This document shows, one piece after another, positions 39,054 to 60,700 of a DNA stretch of 64,000 nt. How positions within the stretch are numbered: the stretch's first letter is position 1; the number at the start of each line of letters is the position of its first letter. Source of the stretch: Sinonovacula constricta. Taxonomy: Eukaryota > Mollusca > Bivalvia > Cardiida > Solecurtidae. The notes below the pieces were generated by a model. The model was given only the letters and a program-made list of their open reading frames with translations, was not told the origin of the DNA and made no database searches. A program made the position numbers and the translations under genes. The stretch lies in contig CM017559.1 of assembly GCA_007844125.1 (NCBI GenBank), forward strand, positions 36,956,504 through 37,020,503, written 5' to 3'.

Positions 39054-39221
39054 TGTAACGCAGGCCGGTGCTCCCCAACGGTCACCCATCCGTACACCGA
39101 CCACGGTAACCGTTGCTTAACCGCGCAAATCGGGAAGCCGCTGAAACCGTGTCACTAAAGAGTTAACTTAGCAGCGAGGCTGGTTTGAAGCGCTTATATT
39201 TCTACCCCTGCGGTCGTTACA
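39054..39221 (-). repeat. 3' LTR of the TRIM element
   Basis: Begins TGTAACG and ends CGTTACA on the plus strand. It is preceded on the transcript strand by the purine tract, which makes it the 3' LTR. Confidence 0.8.
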
Positions 39222-39323
39222 TTACTCCCCCCTCCGAGAAGTCTCGTCCAGAGACTTGGCCTGGGAAGTTCCGTGGGCACGCAACTTCAGTCCGGCAGTT
39301 GACTATCCCACCGCTGCCACCAA

Positions 39324-39492
39324 TGTAACGCAGGCCGGCGCTCCCCAACGGTCACCCATCCGTACACCGGTCAAGGTAACCGTTGCTTAACCGCACAAAT
39401 CGGGAAAGCCGCTTAAACCATGTCGCTAAAGAGTTAACCCAGCAGCGAGGCTGGTTTGAAGCACTTATATTTCTACCCCTGCGGTCGTTACA
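39324..39492 (-). repeat. 5' LTR of the TRIM element
   Basis: Has the same termini as the partner LTR, with about 93% identity by eye. It is followed on the transcript strand by the tRNA-Leu-type primer binding site. Confidence 0.8.
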
Positions 39493-40249
39493 CATTCAAG
39501 AAAGATATTCACAAGCCTTTAAACTTATTACTTGCATGACATTTGTTTTGTGATACATGACAGTGTGCAAACACTATCGAGAATTCTGTCGTTCAATAAT
39601 AAAACTTTGTTTCTTAATGTAAAATGATTGTTTAATGGAACAGTTTCGACCTGCAGAGCCTCCTGCTTCCAACTAATCGTATATTTAGAGCATTGTTATA
39701 CAATTGGTAAGCAATCTTCAGGATAGAATTAAAGATTAATGGAAGTTTGACCCACCTAGCACGTAAAATCGTACAGACAAAATTTTACTGGGCCAACCTG
39801 GAGAGTCTGTCGCAAGAGTGTTGTTCGCCGATTTTGTCTTGAGTGTAAACATTTAGTTTTCACACGAGGTCAACAGCTATTGTGACAACTAAGTATTTTG
39901 CAGCTGTTTTGACAGCATTGTCCTATCCATGTATTTTGTAGGTTGTTTGAATAGTTGAGCTGTAACAACACACTTCTTCCATGATAACCATCACCAATTT
40001 AAGCCTTGATTCAATGTTTTACTACACCATACATTTAGACCAATAAGTTTTACACATACCCATTTACACAAACATATTTAATAAATATGATAGAATTTTA
40101 CAAATAACAACAGCGTGTATCAAAAGCTACTCATCCCTGAGGACAAGTGCTTCAGATTTGTTACTTTTGTTTGACCCTTTTCTTCAGCTTATGAATATTC
40201 TTTTTTTGTTTTTTAATCTTGTTGTCCTAAAAACAATCTTTCATTTATC

Positions 40250-40412
40250 TCGAGAAAGTGTCTCTTTGAAGCAGTTACAGTGCTGCATTTGCTGTGTAGA
40301 GCATGATACAGTCAACTTGCCTGATACCATACCCAGTCACATTATTTGACACAGTCATGGAACAACCTTTATATGCGAGCTATACAACTACAATGTTCAT
40401 TTTTAATGATTT
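40250..40412 (-). mobile_element. SINE, partial copy of the same family
   Basis: Carries CTTTGAAGCAGTTACAGTGC, CATACCCAGTCACATTATTT and a remnant of the 'CATGGAAC' block. The tRNA head is missing. Confidence 0.55.
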
Positions 40413-41074
40413 TTTCTTCTTAATGGAGTACAGATATGGCAGCAATTTTACTTGAAAGCAAACATTACTTGACCTCGTATTACTACTTTTGTGCTACCTT
40501 GTTACCTCAACATTTCTAATTGTAATTATTTAATTGATATATTTAATATTAAATTTATCTTTTTCACATCTGTTAAACATGTTTTTGCTTATTTTATTTG
40601 ACAATGAATTGTGGAAATGAACTGGTTCATAAATAACTACCTTTCAGAGTGGGACTGTATATGAACTTTTCATACAATTTGCGAAGACTGAGGTACCAAA
40701 TGGGGCTTCAAAATTGAAATTTTTGTTTGTTTTGGAATAAAGTTTTAGACATGTACTAAAGAGAATTTTTCTGTTTGATCTTTTTTTCAACTTGTGTTTA
40801 GTAAAATAAATCACCTCAGGGAATTATGCTTTTCATGAAAATATTAAAATCAAATGTGCTGACAATCCGGGGAAATAATCTAATCAATCTATCACCAGAA
40901 AAAATAGATATATTATAATGTATATTCTATCATTTTCCATGTCACATAATTTCTTCACTTTTGAGTCTGTCATATAACGTGAACTCCCTAAAAAAATTAA
41001 TTGTTGAGGAAAACTTAGAACATTATTTTTCGCCAATTTAATAGATCGTGACTGTTGCAATTTGTGAAATTAGC

Positions 41075-41585
41075 GCTAGCCAGACAGCAAAAAACTAGTA
41101 GATTTTCTCTTGGGCTAGTAAAAATTCCCATTTTACTAGCCCGATGGGCTTCTAAGATCCTGATCATTAAAAAATCATTGTACTTTCATTTTTAAATTGT
41201 AAACTTTTGAGCTGCTTATTTCATTTGGCAAGCTGTCGCTTGTATCATAAACATGTTATGCGCACTAAACCCAATAATATGTTTACTGTGCAGGAACCAC
41301 ACTGGTACATTATGTTCTATACCAAATTAAAATCAACTGGGCCACAGAATGAAATGGCAGAGAAAATTTAACTAAAACATGTTTCTTGTGCAAAACCCGG
41401 GAAAAAAACCTATGAAGTTACTAGGCGATCGATAATTAAATGGTGCTTTTTTCCCGTAGTTATCATAGTTTTTTTTGGCATACTTGTAAAATTAAAACAG
41501 AATTTAATTCAGGCTAATGAATTTTCTTTCCGGCTAGTAGAAATTGCTTAGTTACTAGCCCGACTTGCTTCTAAATTTCAATCCT
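41075..41585. repeat. Pair of direct repeats each containing a CTAGTA...TACTAG hairpin
   Basis: GGGCTAGTAAAAATTCCC with TTTTACTAGCCC at 41112-41142, and GGCTAGTAGAAATTGC with GTTACTAGCCC at 41532-41561, are ~30-nt hairpins in similar flanks (ATTTTCT before, GCTTCTAA after). They may be two copies or two ends of one short element. Confidence 0.45.
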
Positions 41586-42391
41586 TATTTCAGTGACTGA
41601 AAAAACTAATTTTAGTAGCAATTTGGCTTATGAAATAAAAGCTTCTGTTGTAATTATGTGTGCCCTGGAATGGCTGGATCAATGTTTTTTGCATCTCTAT
41701 TTACAACCCTTCCTTCAGTCTTTGTCTAAATTCAGATGCAAAAAGGTATTATCTGATGTTGGCATTCTTTTATTTCAAAACTAGGTATATACCAAAATAT
41801 GAAATATGGATAATAATATACATATGAAATTTTTCTGAGGCCAAAGTTGGAGAATTTTACTGGCAAAGTAGCAGATTATTATTTTCATATAAACAAAGAA
41901 GGAAGTTATCTGTTTCCAAGTAGGGAGATTTCTAAAAATATGTAAAACACCCCTTATTTTCATATAAGTATGAATGCTTAAAAGAGGGTGTTGCCATCCA
42001 AAAGCTGGAGAGTTCACATGTAATGAACCCCCAAATAAAGTAAAATTATGCATACGACATGTGCCAAAATAAAGGGCCTTGTATTAAACTAGAATTTGTC
42101 TCTATGCCTATGGAATGCCCATAAATAAAGAGAGCTGGAACTTAGTGTTATAAATAACTGAAAACAGATCAGCTTTTGGAATTTATAAACATTACCTCAT
42201 AAGTATGCTGAACTTTTTAACAACAACAAAGCAAAAAAAGGACAAAATGGCCGAAATGTCTCATGTTTTGTTTTCAATTCCAGAGTGCTCGCCCTTTTGG
42301 CTTTAACGATTTATTCCTACATCTTTTCTTCACTTACGAATCTTTTAAGAACCAAAATGAAACAGCATTATGATTTGAACACGTACTTTAC

Positions 42392-42480
42392 CTTTGATGG
42401 TTGCAATTTCTTTCTGTACAAAACAATAATTATTGAATTTGTACAAAACGGGCGATAAATCGCGTTCAGAATCAAGAACG
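42392..42480 (-). other. Candidate 5' exon of the BTB gene (5' limit not defined)
   Basis: A strong donor (CAAAG/GTAAAG) at 42392 follows sequence that ends in phase 1, which fits the phase of the exon starting at 37177. The frame is open upstream for about 30 codons but contains no ATG, so this is more likely 5' UTR. It lies about 0.5 kb from the RPS15 transcription start and points away from it, which would make the interval a divergent promoter. The 5' limit given is only an estimate. Confidence 0.3.
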
Positions 42481-42883
42481 ATAAACGTGCAAAAGTGTAC
42501 AATACACGGCTAACTGGGAGTCTAACATTTCGGTTTAAAACATATTTTGTAAAATATCGTTATCATTACTTATTTAAATAATTAATCTATTTAATTGTCG
42601 TGAATCAGTTATTCTTGCACTTAAATAAAATAATTTATATGGATCGTTTTATAATATAGAAGGGTTGTTTTTTTTTCATTCGAATTCGGTTTAAACTAAC
42701 ATTAGTTATACTTAAGTATCATAATAAAGGCAATCATTGGTCGATTTAATATTTCATTTTTTTCTGATTCAACAATAAAAGATGATTATCTTCTCCGTGC
42801 GGGTCTTTTATTGATCTCGCCTTTGTTGGTAATCAACCTGCTTTTGACCTGGAAAATATAGACTTCCGCAAACCAAGAATCAA

Positions 42884-42895
42884 CTTCCTTTTCCG
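42884..42895 (+). promoter_or_regulatory. 5' TOP-like pyrimidine tract of RPS15
   Basis: The tract CTTCCTTTTCC lies about 20-30 nt before the RPS15 ATG. Ribosomal-protein mRNAs start with C plus a pyrimidine run (5' TOP), which brings their translation under mTOR/LARP1 control. The position and sequence fit, but the transcription start itself is inferred. Confidence 0.55.
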
Positions 42896-42913
42896 GTTTC
42901 ATAAAACAACAAG

Positions 42914-51682
<8,769 letters not shown>

Positions 51683-51714
51683 ACTGTCACTGGCCCACAT
51701 GGCAGCAGGGTGTA

Positions 51715-51720
51715 AATAAA
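51715..51720 (+). promoter_or_regulatory. Polyadenylation signal AATAAA of RPS15
   Basis: AATAAA lies 33 nt after the RPS15 stop codon, giving the very short 3' UTR usual for ribosomal-protein mRNAs. Confidence 0.85.
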
Positions 51721-54440
51721 GAGAAAAAGAACACAAACCAGCTTTGCTCTTTTTGTATTCCCATATGCATTTATTTCGTTGGTAGAAAATCTTAACCAAA
51801 GGCCATAATTTTCACCCTAATTATCATTTTACTATTAATTCTAAAATTAAATGTTGGAGGACATTTTGAAATGATTTGGCACTTGACTTTCAAGGCTCGA
51901 AATGTTCCATGCTTCATTCTACACAATATAAAAGTTGATATGTTAAGTAAATCTCATGTTTTATTATCTTAAAAGCACTTGTTTAACAATGTCTTGAAGT
52001 GGTAATTATCATGAAGATCACAAAAGCAAGTTGTAAGCGGATGAGTAGATGCTTTAGCCATGGATGTCTGCTGGTCTATGTAGTAAAAACTGACTTATTT
52101 TAATCCGCAAAGTTGGGTGGGGGAGAAGGGAGTCTGTGGCGAAGTGGTAGTCGCTGACTTGTAACTTCTCACTGGTTTGGGACCAGGGATTTGATGTGGG
52201 AAGATCTTCCAGATGACCTGTGGAGGGCTGGTGATTCTACCCAAACATAAGGGGTCTTTCACCACCAAAACAGCTAAATGTTGCTATAATAATCATAATT
52301 GGTCACTGTGGTGTATTTCACAGTACACAAATAAGCAAACATTTAATTTAAAAATAATACTGCATGTTTGCATCTCTTAAAATATTGCCGCTCAATTTTG
52401 TGAGGAACGTCACATTTTTCATTATTTGAAAAATCGCTTGTAAGAACCAAGATCACAAAATTAAGTTGGTCAATACCAGCTCTTAGAAAGGACATAAAAA
52501 CAGTTAGTTCTTTGTAAAAATCACATTAATCGAGTAAGTTGCTTTCAGTTCTCCCGATTTATTGACTTGTCGGTACCTGAACAATTTAAAATAAAAACGT
52601 TAACTACAATTTGTTATGGTATCCCCAATCCCCAAAAACGGGGAAGCTATCCTGGCAAGGTGCGATATTAAAGCTGAAAACTGGTGGTATACCGCTCAAT
52701 GTTTGCTGTAACTGTTAGATATTTTGTTCATATGATCACTTTAGCTTACAAAAATAATACATATTCTGGCCTCAAATCAATAACTGAAATTCACGTATAT
52801 AATATGTACACTTTGCACGAGAAGTTAACATTGCCACAACTTAAAAGTAGAATAGGTTATAAAATGTAATCCTTAGCAAATATTGAAGTATGTAAGTAAA
52901 CCTCATTTTTGTCAACACCTTTATGAAGGTCGAGGATTTCAAATAAAATTTCAAAAATGCTGGGTCAGATAATTCTCGGCTTAATTTGTTTTTACAGCAT
53001 TTTATTGAAATGCGTTATCACCAAAGATTTTGAAAGGTATAAGTAAGGGCTAGTAGGATAAAGCTGAAATGTGCTGTACATAGATATATTGAGTAAACAT
53101 TTCCATATTGAACTTAGTCGTATCTGAAAGTTTATAGTAAATGCATGTGACAGTATTTTGCCACGATTTCTAGAAATGTATGTATAATTTCTGGATAAAC
53201 TTGTACTGATAAACAGGTAAAAATGATTTGGAACACGTATCGTAAGATGCTACAAACTGCTAAACAAAGCACTAACTCTTCATTCTTTCCAAATATATAT
53301 AAAGCTTGATAGTGATTTCTTCTAAAAATAGACAACATCATCAGATGACGATACAAGGCGAGTTTAATAGCAATCTCTGCAGCATGGCTCTGATAGGAAA
53401 TACCTGTTTGCAATGACGAGTTGGGAATTATGCTTCACTGTTCACAGATCTTTGGCATTTTCAGGCAGTGATTTTTTTGGCTATTTGAGGGGAAAAAATG
53501 TTTGTCAAAACTGTTGGATACCACCTTTAATTTCTGCTCTAAAACTTTAATTAGATATTAGAGCTTTTTAAGATTTAATTAAAATATTTTTGTTTTCATT
53601 ACATTGCACAGGGTGGTTAAACAATTAGTGTTTCTTTGATCTTTTTTCTAACAAGCATATCGGTAATTTCTATGTTTCTGCTGAAAGTTGTAGTGTGACG
53701 TAACCTGGAAGTACACAAAAGATCGATAGCCATCTTGTTTACGCAAAACAAGGAATCTATCTGTAAAGATGCGAAATTGTGGCATTTTCAAAGCAGATAC
53801 ACCTGGTGCAGTGTGTGGTGGTGGGGCTGCACCAACATCTTGACAATCTGATCTTTGTCTACACTGTTCTATTAGCAGATAAATTCTAAACAATGCATGG
53901 AATGGTCCAGATGGAAGACCACTCATAGACCTATATATTATATAAAGGTCTTTAATTTTGTCTAAATATTTTCTTTCTAAAACAAATGAAACGGCAATTG
54001 TTAGGCTAGTCTTATCTACTAACCATAAATATTTATGTAAGTTAAAATACCCATCAACCCAGGTACTCTTAAACCTGCCAATGCTATGCCCAACTGGGAA
54101 AAAAGCTTATATTTTGGACATCAACTTTATGGGACAGTGGTGGCAGAAAGTAGTAAAAGTAGTAACTTGGTAGTTCTGATTGTCTTTAGTCAATAGTCTG
54201 CTTCATTTGTTATGAAGTCCAGGATAATGTGGACTAAAATGGTAGGCAACACTAAACAGTCCTTTACATGTACTTTAGGCTGTTGGTTTCGAATAGTATA
54301 AAAGTTATTGGAAATTTCGGCCAATGAGCATTGCTTCTAAATTGTGTCAGCTTTATACAGAAGGTAAAATGAGAAGCTATATGGCAACAGTGGGGAAAAA
54401 AAATGGATTGCTGCAAGAATCAAAATTACATAAAACAAAT
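51721..54440. other. Intergenic interval between convergent RPS15 and NDUFS7
   Basis: Holds one SINE fragment (52134) and a repeat-like segment at 53490-53920. The end of that segment, GGATACCACCTTTAA at 53517-53531, also appears inverted as AAAGGTGGTATCCAA near 35737. No gene was seen. Confidence 0.5.
52134..52290 (+). mobile_element. tRNA-derived SINE fragment between RPS15 and NDUFS7
   Basis: GTGGCGAAGTGGTAGTCGCT resembles a tRNA D-arm/A box. The B-box position is weak. The body continues with GATTCTACCCAAACATAAGG. Confidence 0.4.
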
Positions 54441-54446
54441 TTTATT
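54441..54446 (-). promoter_or_regulatory. Possible polyadenylation signal of NDUFS7
   Basis: AATAAA on the minus strand (overlapped by a second copy) lies about 270 nt past the NDUFS7 stop. It is a plausible 3' end, but the region is AT-rich and such hexamers occur by chance. Confidence 0.4.
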
Positions 54447-54716
54447 TATTTAAGAAAAACGCATATGCATCAAAATTGTTTTCATGTAACAAAACGCAAA
54501 TGTATTTCTTTAAAATCCAGATATGAACTTCACTGATCAATTGTAGTGAACATCTAGCATGCGTGTTGTCAACTTTTTCCATACAGCAAATCATGTGACT
54601 GTTCATGTATAAGCATACTTAAAGGTAAATTTACATTTAACATTCTAAATCCAGTGTTAATTTCACAATGGGTAATATTTAGGTCTGGCAAAAATAATGC
54701 TATGTAGTTAAACACA

Positions 54717-57700
54717 TTATCTTCGGTAGTATGACTGCACCCCGGTCATGTTCTTGATTTTCTTCTGAAGCTGTAGGATTCCATAGGTGAGTGCTTCAGC
54801 AGATGGTGGACAGCCTATAAACATAGTAAAGTAAACATACATTCCACTTTAAAGGGGCAACAAGTGAAATCCGTTGCAAATGATGAATTGGGGACTGGAT
54901 TTAGAGAGGTATTTAAGTTGATTAGTACATTTTGTCATTTTCCATTAAAAATAATAACTTTATTATGAAATTATGCCTTTGATTAACTAAAACTAAACTG
55001 GCAATGTGTTAATGTATTTTCTTTAACTTTTAACTTAAGATAAGCATATGCCAACAAATACTTTTTTAAATAATTATGTTTAAAGTAAAATGAAAATAAA
55101 AGCAGACATTTAATTATCAAGCAAACGCATGTTGATCATTAGGCATATACAGGATTGCAAGTATAAATACTGACTTCATTTACCATTTACAAATTAACTA
55201 GAGTCTTTCCAACTGTTTATAAAAATATATTTTCATATGACAAGAAAAAAGTCCCATCTTCAAACTGTTTATGTAATAGTAAATATTAAATCCAATGATG
55301 ATAAAATATATCCAGATGCTAAAGTTGTCTAATTGATGATAAACCTTCAGATTCAAAAGTAACTCATTTGGATGATAGTTAAACTACATTACCTGGTATA
55401 TAAATATCAACTGGTATGACACGGTCACATCCTCTGAGGACTGAGTAAGAGTAGTGATAGTAACCTCCCCCATTAGCACAGCTTCCCATAGAAATAACCC
55501 ATTTGGGATCCAGCATCTGGTCGTAGATCTGTAATAAGAAAAAAATATGGTAGAAACATAGGGTCAGAGACAACTAGGATGGCACAATTTACAGAGATGA
55601 CCCATGTAGAGTCCAGCAGTGGGTCATAATCTGTTATAAAATAATCATGTATGAAATAATTTTTAAACAACTGGGTTTGAATATGATAGCACAGCATATA
55701 GTACTATCATATAATGCTAACAAATTAGTAACTGTAATCCGATTTTTGATTTGATTCTATTAGTAATTACTCAAACTAATAATTCAATAAAGCTGTAGGT
55801 GCCTGTTTTATATCCAGGTTCTGCTAGCACTATTCACATGCCCTAACCTAGCCAAAAAACTTGTACATTTAGGCTTCAGCACCTGTTCAAAGAACTGTTT
55901 ACATGTGTTAATTGATAATATTTCCAGCATATGAAATATGTAAGCAATGCAAATCAGAGCAACCCAAGCCATATGGCACCTGAAGATCAATAATCTGACA
56001 TGATAATGGTCTGCTGATAATTACAGTTATATATAGCGTGCGTATAATAACCCCGACTTGACCTTTATGCAAGAATATATTATCTATCGAATACGAACAC
56101 AAAATTAGTTATCGATAATGCAATCGCTGACAGTCGTCTAAGATCGGGTATGTTTGTTGAACAATCATAATGTTTATATATTCAATACAAGTATGAGGCT
56201 TAACAGTACCGGCGTGGCCGAGGAGTAACTGTGCAATGCCCGCGATCGAAAAGTCACGGGTTCGAGCCTTAAAAGAATTTTTTTTTCAATTATTGGAATA
56301 CTGGAGTCGACCTTGGATCGAGTGGCAAGGTGTGGCATTAAGTTTCCCGTGTAATTTCGTAAATTGTCGAGGTGGAAGGAAGGCGTGGTATTGATCGTAT
56401 ATAGGTGTGAGCTAGATCGTTAATAGATGCTAATATTAAAGGTCAAGTCGGGGTTATTATACGCAAGCTATACACAAATGACAAAAATTGGTCAAAATGG
56501 CATGAGCCTGTTAAAACATCCATGTACATTTATCTGTGTTTTACGGGCAATTATGTGTGGAAAATTGCTGGCTCAAACTAGAGTGAAAAGACAAATTTTA
56601 ACGTATATTACAGTAGATATAATACTCCGAGATTCAATTGGTGATAATTGGGGGGGGGGGGGGGGGTTTGTTGAATGCCATTAATTACTGTTAGTCGGCA
56701 TTTGGGCATAATTTCAGCATGCATGCACATTTTAGGCCTGTAGAATGATTTTGAAACACTTTATTAATGGTAAGACAATGCAATTCATGAAATCTCTGTT
56801 TACTCCATTCAAACCTACAAGTAAGTACAATCTATGGTAAGCAACTTGACATGGGAGCATTGTGCAATGTCATAAGTTTGAATGCAACTGACCAGTTTCA
56901 ATAAAAGACCAATGTCTTCATTAGGCAAGATTTTTTATCAGAAGAGTTTGAAAGGGACAAAACATCACTTACTAAGTGCTAGCTAAAATAACCATTTCTG
57001 AAAAAAAAAAAGAATTGAAACAAGAAATCAAAAGGTACCTAATGAAGAAAGTTAAACTGAAAGTCAAAGAGCCAAACAGACTGGATAAGAAGCATTGCAA
57101 TGGTGTGAAAAAAGGTCAAACGGACCTCTGCAAATACATGAATTTCGGAACATTAATGTTCTATCAATAATAGCAGACAATGTCTTAACAGTCTTAGATG
57201 CCCATGATATCGGGCAGGGGAAGGTAGAAAAGAAAAGCTGCTCTCTAACAACCTTCTGGACACAATTTGATAGTTGGACATATATGGCATGAAGCTTTGA
57301 CAGACATGATCTAAATGGGACATGTGCTGACATCAGGTGTTAAGCCCAATATGAAGAAGGTAGCACTAAAAGTTGTTGACATGCCAAAGCCAACCAATGT
57401 CAAGAAATACAACATTATAGTTATAATTAATAAATCAATCTGAAAAAAAAAACTACTTGAGGAAATATAGTGTGGCCCTTACAGTGGTAAAATGCAAAAT
57501 ATGACTTGATGTAACAATCACTAACATACTCATGTCACCAGAAACTGAACAGTGGAAGCTACCATTTATTATTGTATTTATAGAAATTTTACAGACTATG
57601 TTATGCCATGTCTGAGAGTCCAGTACCTTCTTAATGATTAACAAGAGGGCCATGATGGCCCTTAATTGCTCACCTGATGACACAGGCTTTAAGTTGGCTC

Positions 57701-60700
57701 AAATCTGGCATCAAGTAATTAAGAGTTATTTACTTTAGAACTCTTTAGTGAAGATTGGAACATTAGTGTGACCACTGGGTTGTTAACATTTTCTAGAATT
57801 TTACCAAGTAACCTAATGAATCCACATGACTCACTTCAAAACATATGTAAGATTTCATACTGGCAAACATGATGGTCAAGTTTGGTGAAGACTGGGCCAT
57901 CAATGTAGCCTCTTTAAGTGTTTTCACAAGCTTTTTCTAAAATTTGACCTAGTGACCTACTTTATGACCCATGAGACCCAATAACGAGCTCATCCAAGAT
58001 TTCATGTAGACAAACATTCTGACCAAGTTTGATGAAGATTGGCCTATAAATAAGGCCTCTAGTGTGTTTACAAGCTTTTTCTAAGATTTGACCTTGTGTC
58101 CTACTTTTTGACCCAACGTGACCCAGTTACGAACCCATCCGAGATTTCATGCAGACAAACATTCTAACCAAGTTTGGTGAAGATTGGGCTATAAATGTGG
58201 CCTCTAGTGTGTTCACAAGCTTTTTCTAAGATTTGACCTAGTGACCTACTTTTTGAGCCCACGTGACCCAGTTACGACATCATCCAAGATTACATGCAGA
58301 CAAACATTCTGACCAAGGTTGGTGAAGATTGGGCTATAAATGTGGCCTCTAGTGTGTTCACAAGCTTTTCTAGGATTTGACCTAGTGACCTACATTTTGA
58401 CCCTATTTGACCCAGTTACAAACTCATCCAAGATTTCATGCAGACAAACATTCTGACCAAGTTTGGTGAAGATTGGGCTATAAATGTGGCCTCTAGTGTG
58501 TTCACAAGATTTTTTTTTTTTAGATTTGACCTAGTGACCTTCTTTTTGACCCCACGTGACCCAGTTACGAACTCATTCAAGATTTCATGCAGACAAACAT
58601 TCTGACCAAGTTTTGTGAAAATTTGGCTATAAATGTGGACTCTAGTGTGTTCACAAGCTTTTTCTAAGATTTTACCTAGTGACCTACTTTTTGACCCCAC
58701 GTGACCCAGTTACAAACTCATCCAAGATTTCATGCAGACAAACATTCTGACCAAGTTTGGTGAAATTTTGGCTATAAATGTGGTCTCTAGCGTGTTCACA
58801 AGCTTTTTCTAAGATTTGACCTAGTGATCTACTTTTTGACCTCACGTGACCCAGTTACGAACACATCCAAGATTTCATGCAGACAAACATTCTGACCAAG
58901 TTTAATGAAGATTGGCCAATAAATTGGGCCTCTAATGTGTTCACAAGCTTTTACTAAGATTTGACCTAGTGACCTACTTTGTGACCTAAGTGCGAACTCA
59001 TCCAAGATTTCATGCAGACAAACATTCTCACCAAGTTTGATGAAGTTTGGTCTATAAATGTGGCCTCTAGTGTGTTCACAAGCTTTTTTAGCTCACCTGA
59101 GCACAATGTGCTCAAGGGGAGCTTTTGTGATATCGCTCTGTCGTTCGTCAACATTTTACCTTGTGAACACACTAGAAACCACAGTTTTTATCCAATCTTC
59201 ATCAAACTTGGTCAGAATGTTTGTCTGCATGAAATCTTGGATGAGTACATTATTGGGTCACCTGGGGTCAAAAAGTAGGTCACGAGGTCAAATTTTAGGA
59301 AAAACTTGTGAACACACTAGAGACCACATTTATAGCCCAATCTTCACCAAACTTGGTCAGAATGATTGTCTACATGAAATCTTGGATGAGTTCGTAACTG
59401 GGTCACGTGGGGTCAAAAAGTAGGTCACTAGGTCAAATCTTAAATAAAGCTTGTGAACACACTAGAGGCCACATTTATAGCCCAATCTTCACCAAACTTT
59501 ATCAGAATGTTTGTCTGCATAAAATCTTGGATGAGTTCGTAACTGGGTCACGTGGGGTCAAAAAGTATGTTACTAGTTCAAATCTTAGATAAAGCTTGTG
59601 GACACACTAGAGACCACATTTATAGCCCAATCTTCACCAAACTTGGTCAGAATGTTTGTTTGCATGTAATCTTGGATGAGTTTGCCACCGGGTCACCTGG
59701 GGTCAAAAAGGAGGTCACTTGGTCAAATCTTAGAAAAAGTTTGTGTTCACGCTAGAGACCACATTTATAGCCCAATCTTCACCAAACTTAGTCAGAATGT
59801 TTGTCTGCATGAAATCTTGGATGAGTTCGCACTTAGGTCACAAAGTAGGTCACTAGGTCAAATCTTAGTAAAAGCTTGTGAACACATTAGAGGCCCAATG
59901 TATTGGCCAATCTTCATTAAACTTGGTCAGAATGTTTGTCTACATAAAATCCTGGATGAGTTCATTATTGGGTCATGTGGGGTCAAAAAGTATGTTACTA
60001 GGTTACATTTTAGAAAAACCTTGTGAAAACACTTAAGACGCTACATTGATGGCCCAGTCTTCACCAAACTTGACCAGCATGTTTGCCAGTACGAAATCTT
60101 TCGTATGTTTTGAAGTGAGTTATGTGGATTCAGTAGGTTACTTGGTAAAATTCTAGAAAATGTTATCAACCCAGTGGCCACACTAATGGTCCAATCTTCA
60201 CCAAAGATTTCTAAAGTAAATAACTCTTAATTATTTGATGCAAGATTTGAGCCTACTTAAAGCCAGTGTCATCAGGTGGGCGATTAAGGGCCATCATGGC
60301 CCTCTTGTCTAAGATTTGACCTAGTGACCTATTTTTTGACCTCATGTGACCCACTTTTGAACTCATGCAAGATTTCATGCAGGCAATCATTCTGATCAAG
60401 TTTTGTGAAGATTGGGTCATAAATGGGGCCTCTAGTGTGTTCAAAAGCTTTTTCTAAGATTTGACCTAGTGACCTACTTTTTGACCCCACATGATCCAAT
60501 AATAAACTCGTCCAAGATTTCATGCAGACAAAAATTCTGACCAAGTTTGGTGAAGATTGGGCTATAAATGTGATCTCTAGTGTGTTCACAAACTTTTTCT
60601 AAAATTTGAGTGTTATCACAAAAGCTCCCCTTAAGCACGTTGTGCTCAGGTGAGCTAAAAAAGCTGGAACACAATATCTAAAATACATGGACCACTACCT

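Larger units (their letters stand above)
39054..39492 (-). mobile_element. Miniature LTR retrotransposon (TRIM-type), complete
   Basis: Two direct repeats of 168-169 bp (39054-39221 and 39324-39492) each begin TGTAACG and end CGTTACA, and differ at roughly a dozen positions. They enclose only 102 bp and no coding sequence. On the minus strand, one base after the upstream LTR comes TGGTGGCAGCGGTGGGAT, which is complementary to the CCA-bearing 3' end of a eukaryotic tRNA-Leu and so looks like a primer binding site. The interior ends in a purine tract (GGAGGGGGGAG) just before the other LTR. A CATT sequence flanks both sides as a 4-bp target duplication. It cannot encode its own enzymes, so mobilisation must have come from an autonomous LTR element. 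Confidence 0.85.

Noticed and set aside
53648..53926. 92-codon minus-strand ORF with GVSALKMPQFRIFTDRF
   Set aside because: It lies in a segment whose end (GGATACCACCTTTAA) is repeated elsewhere in the window, so it is probably part of an interspersed repeat rather than a gene.
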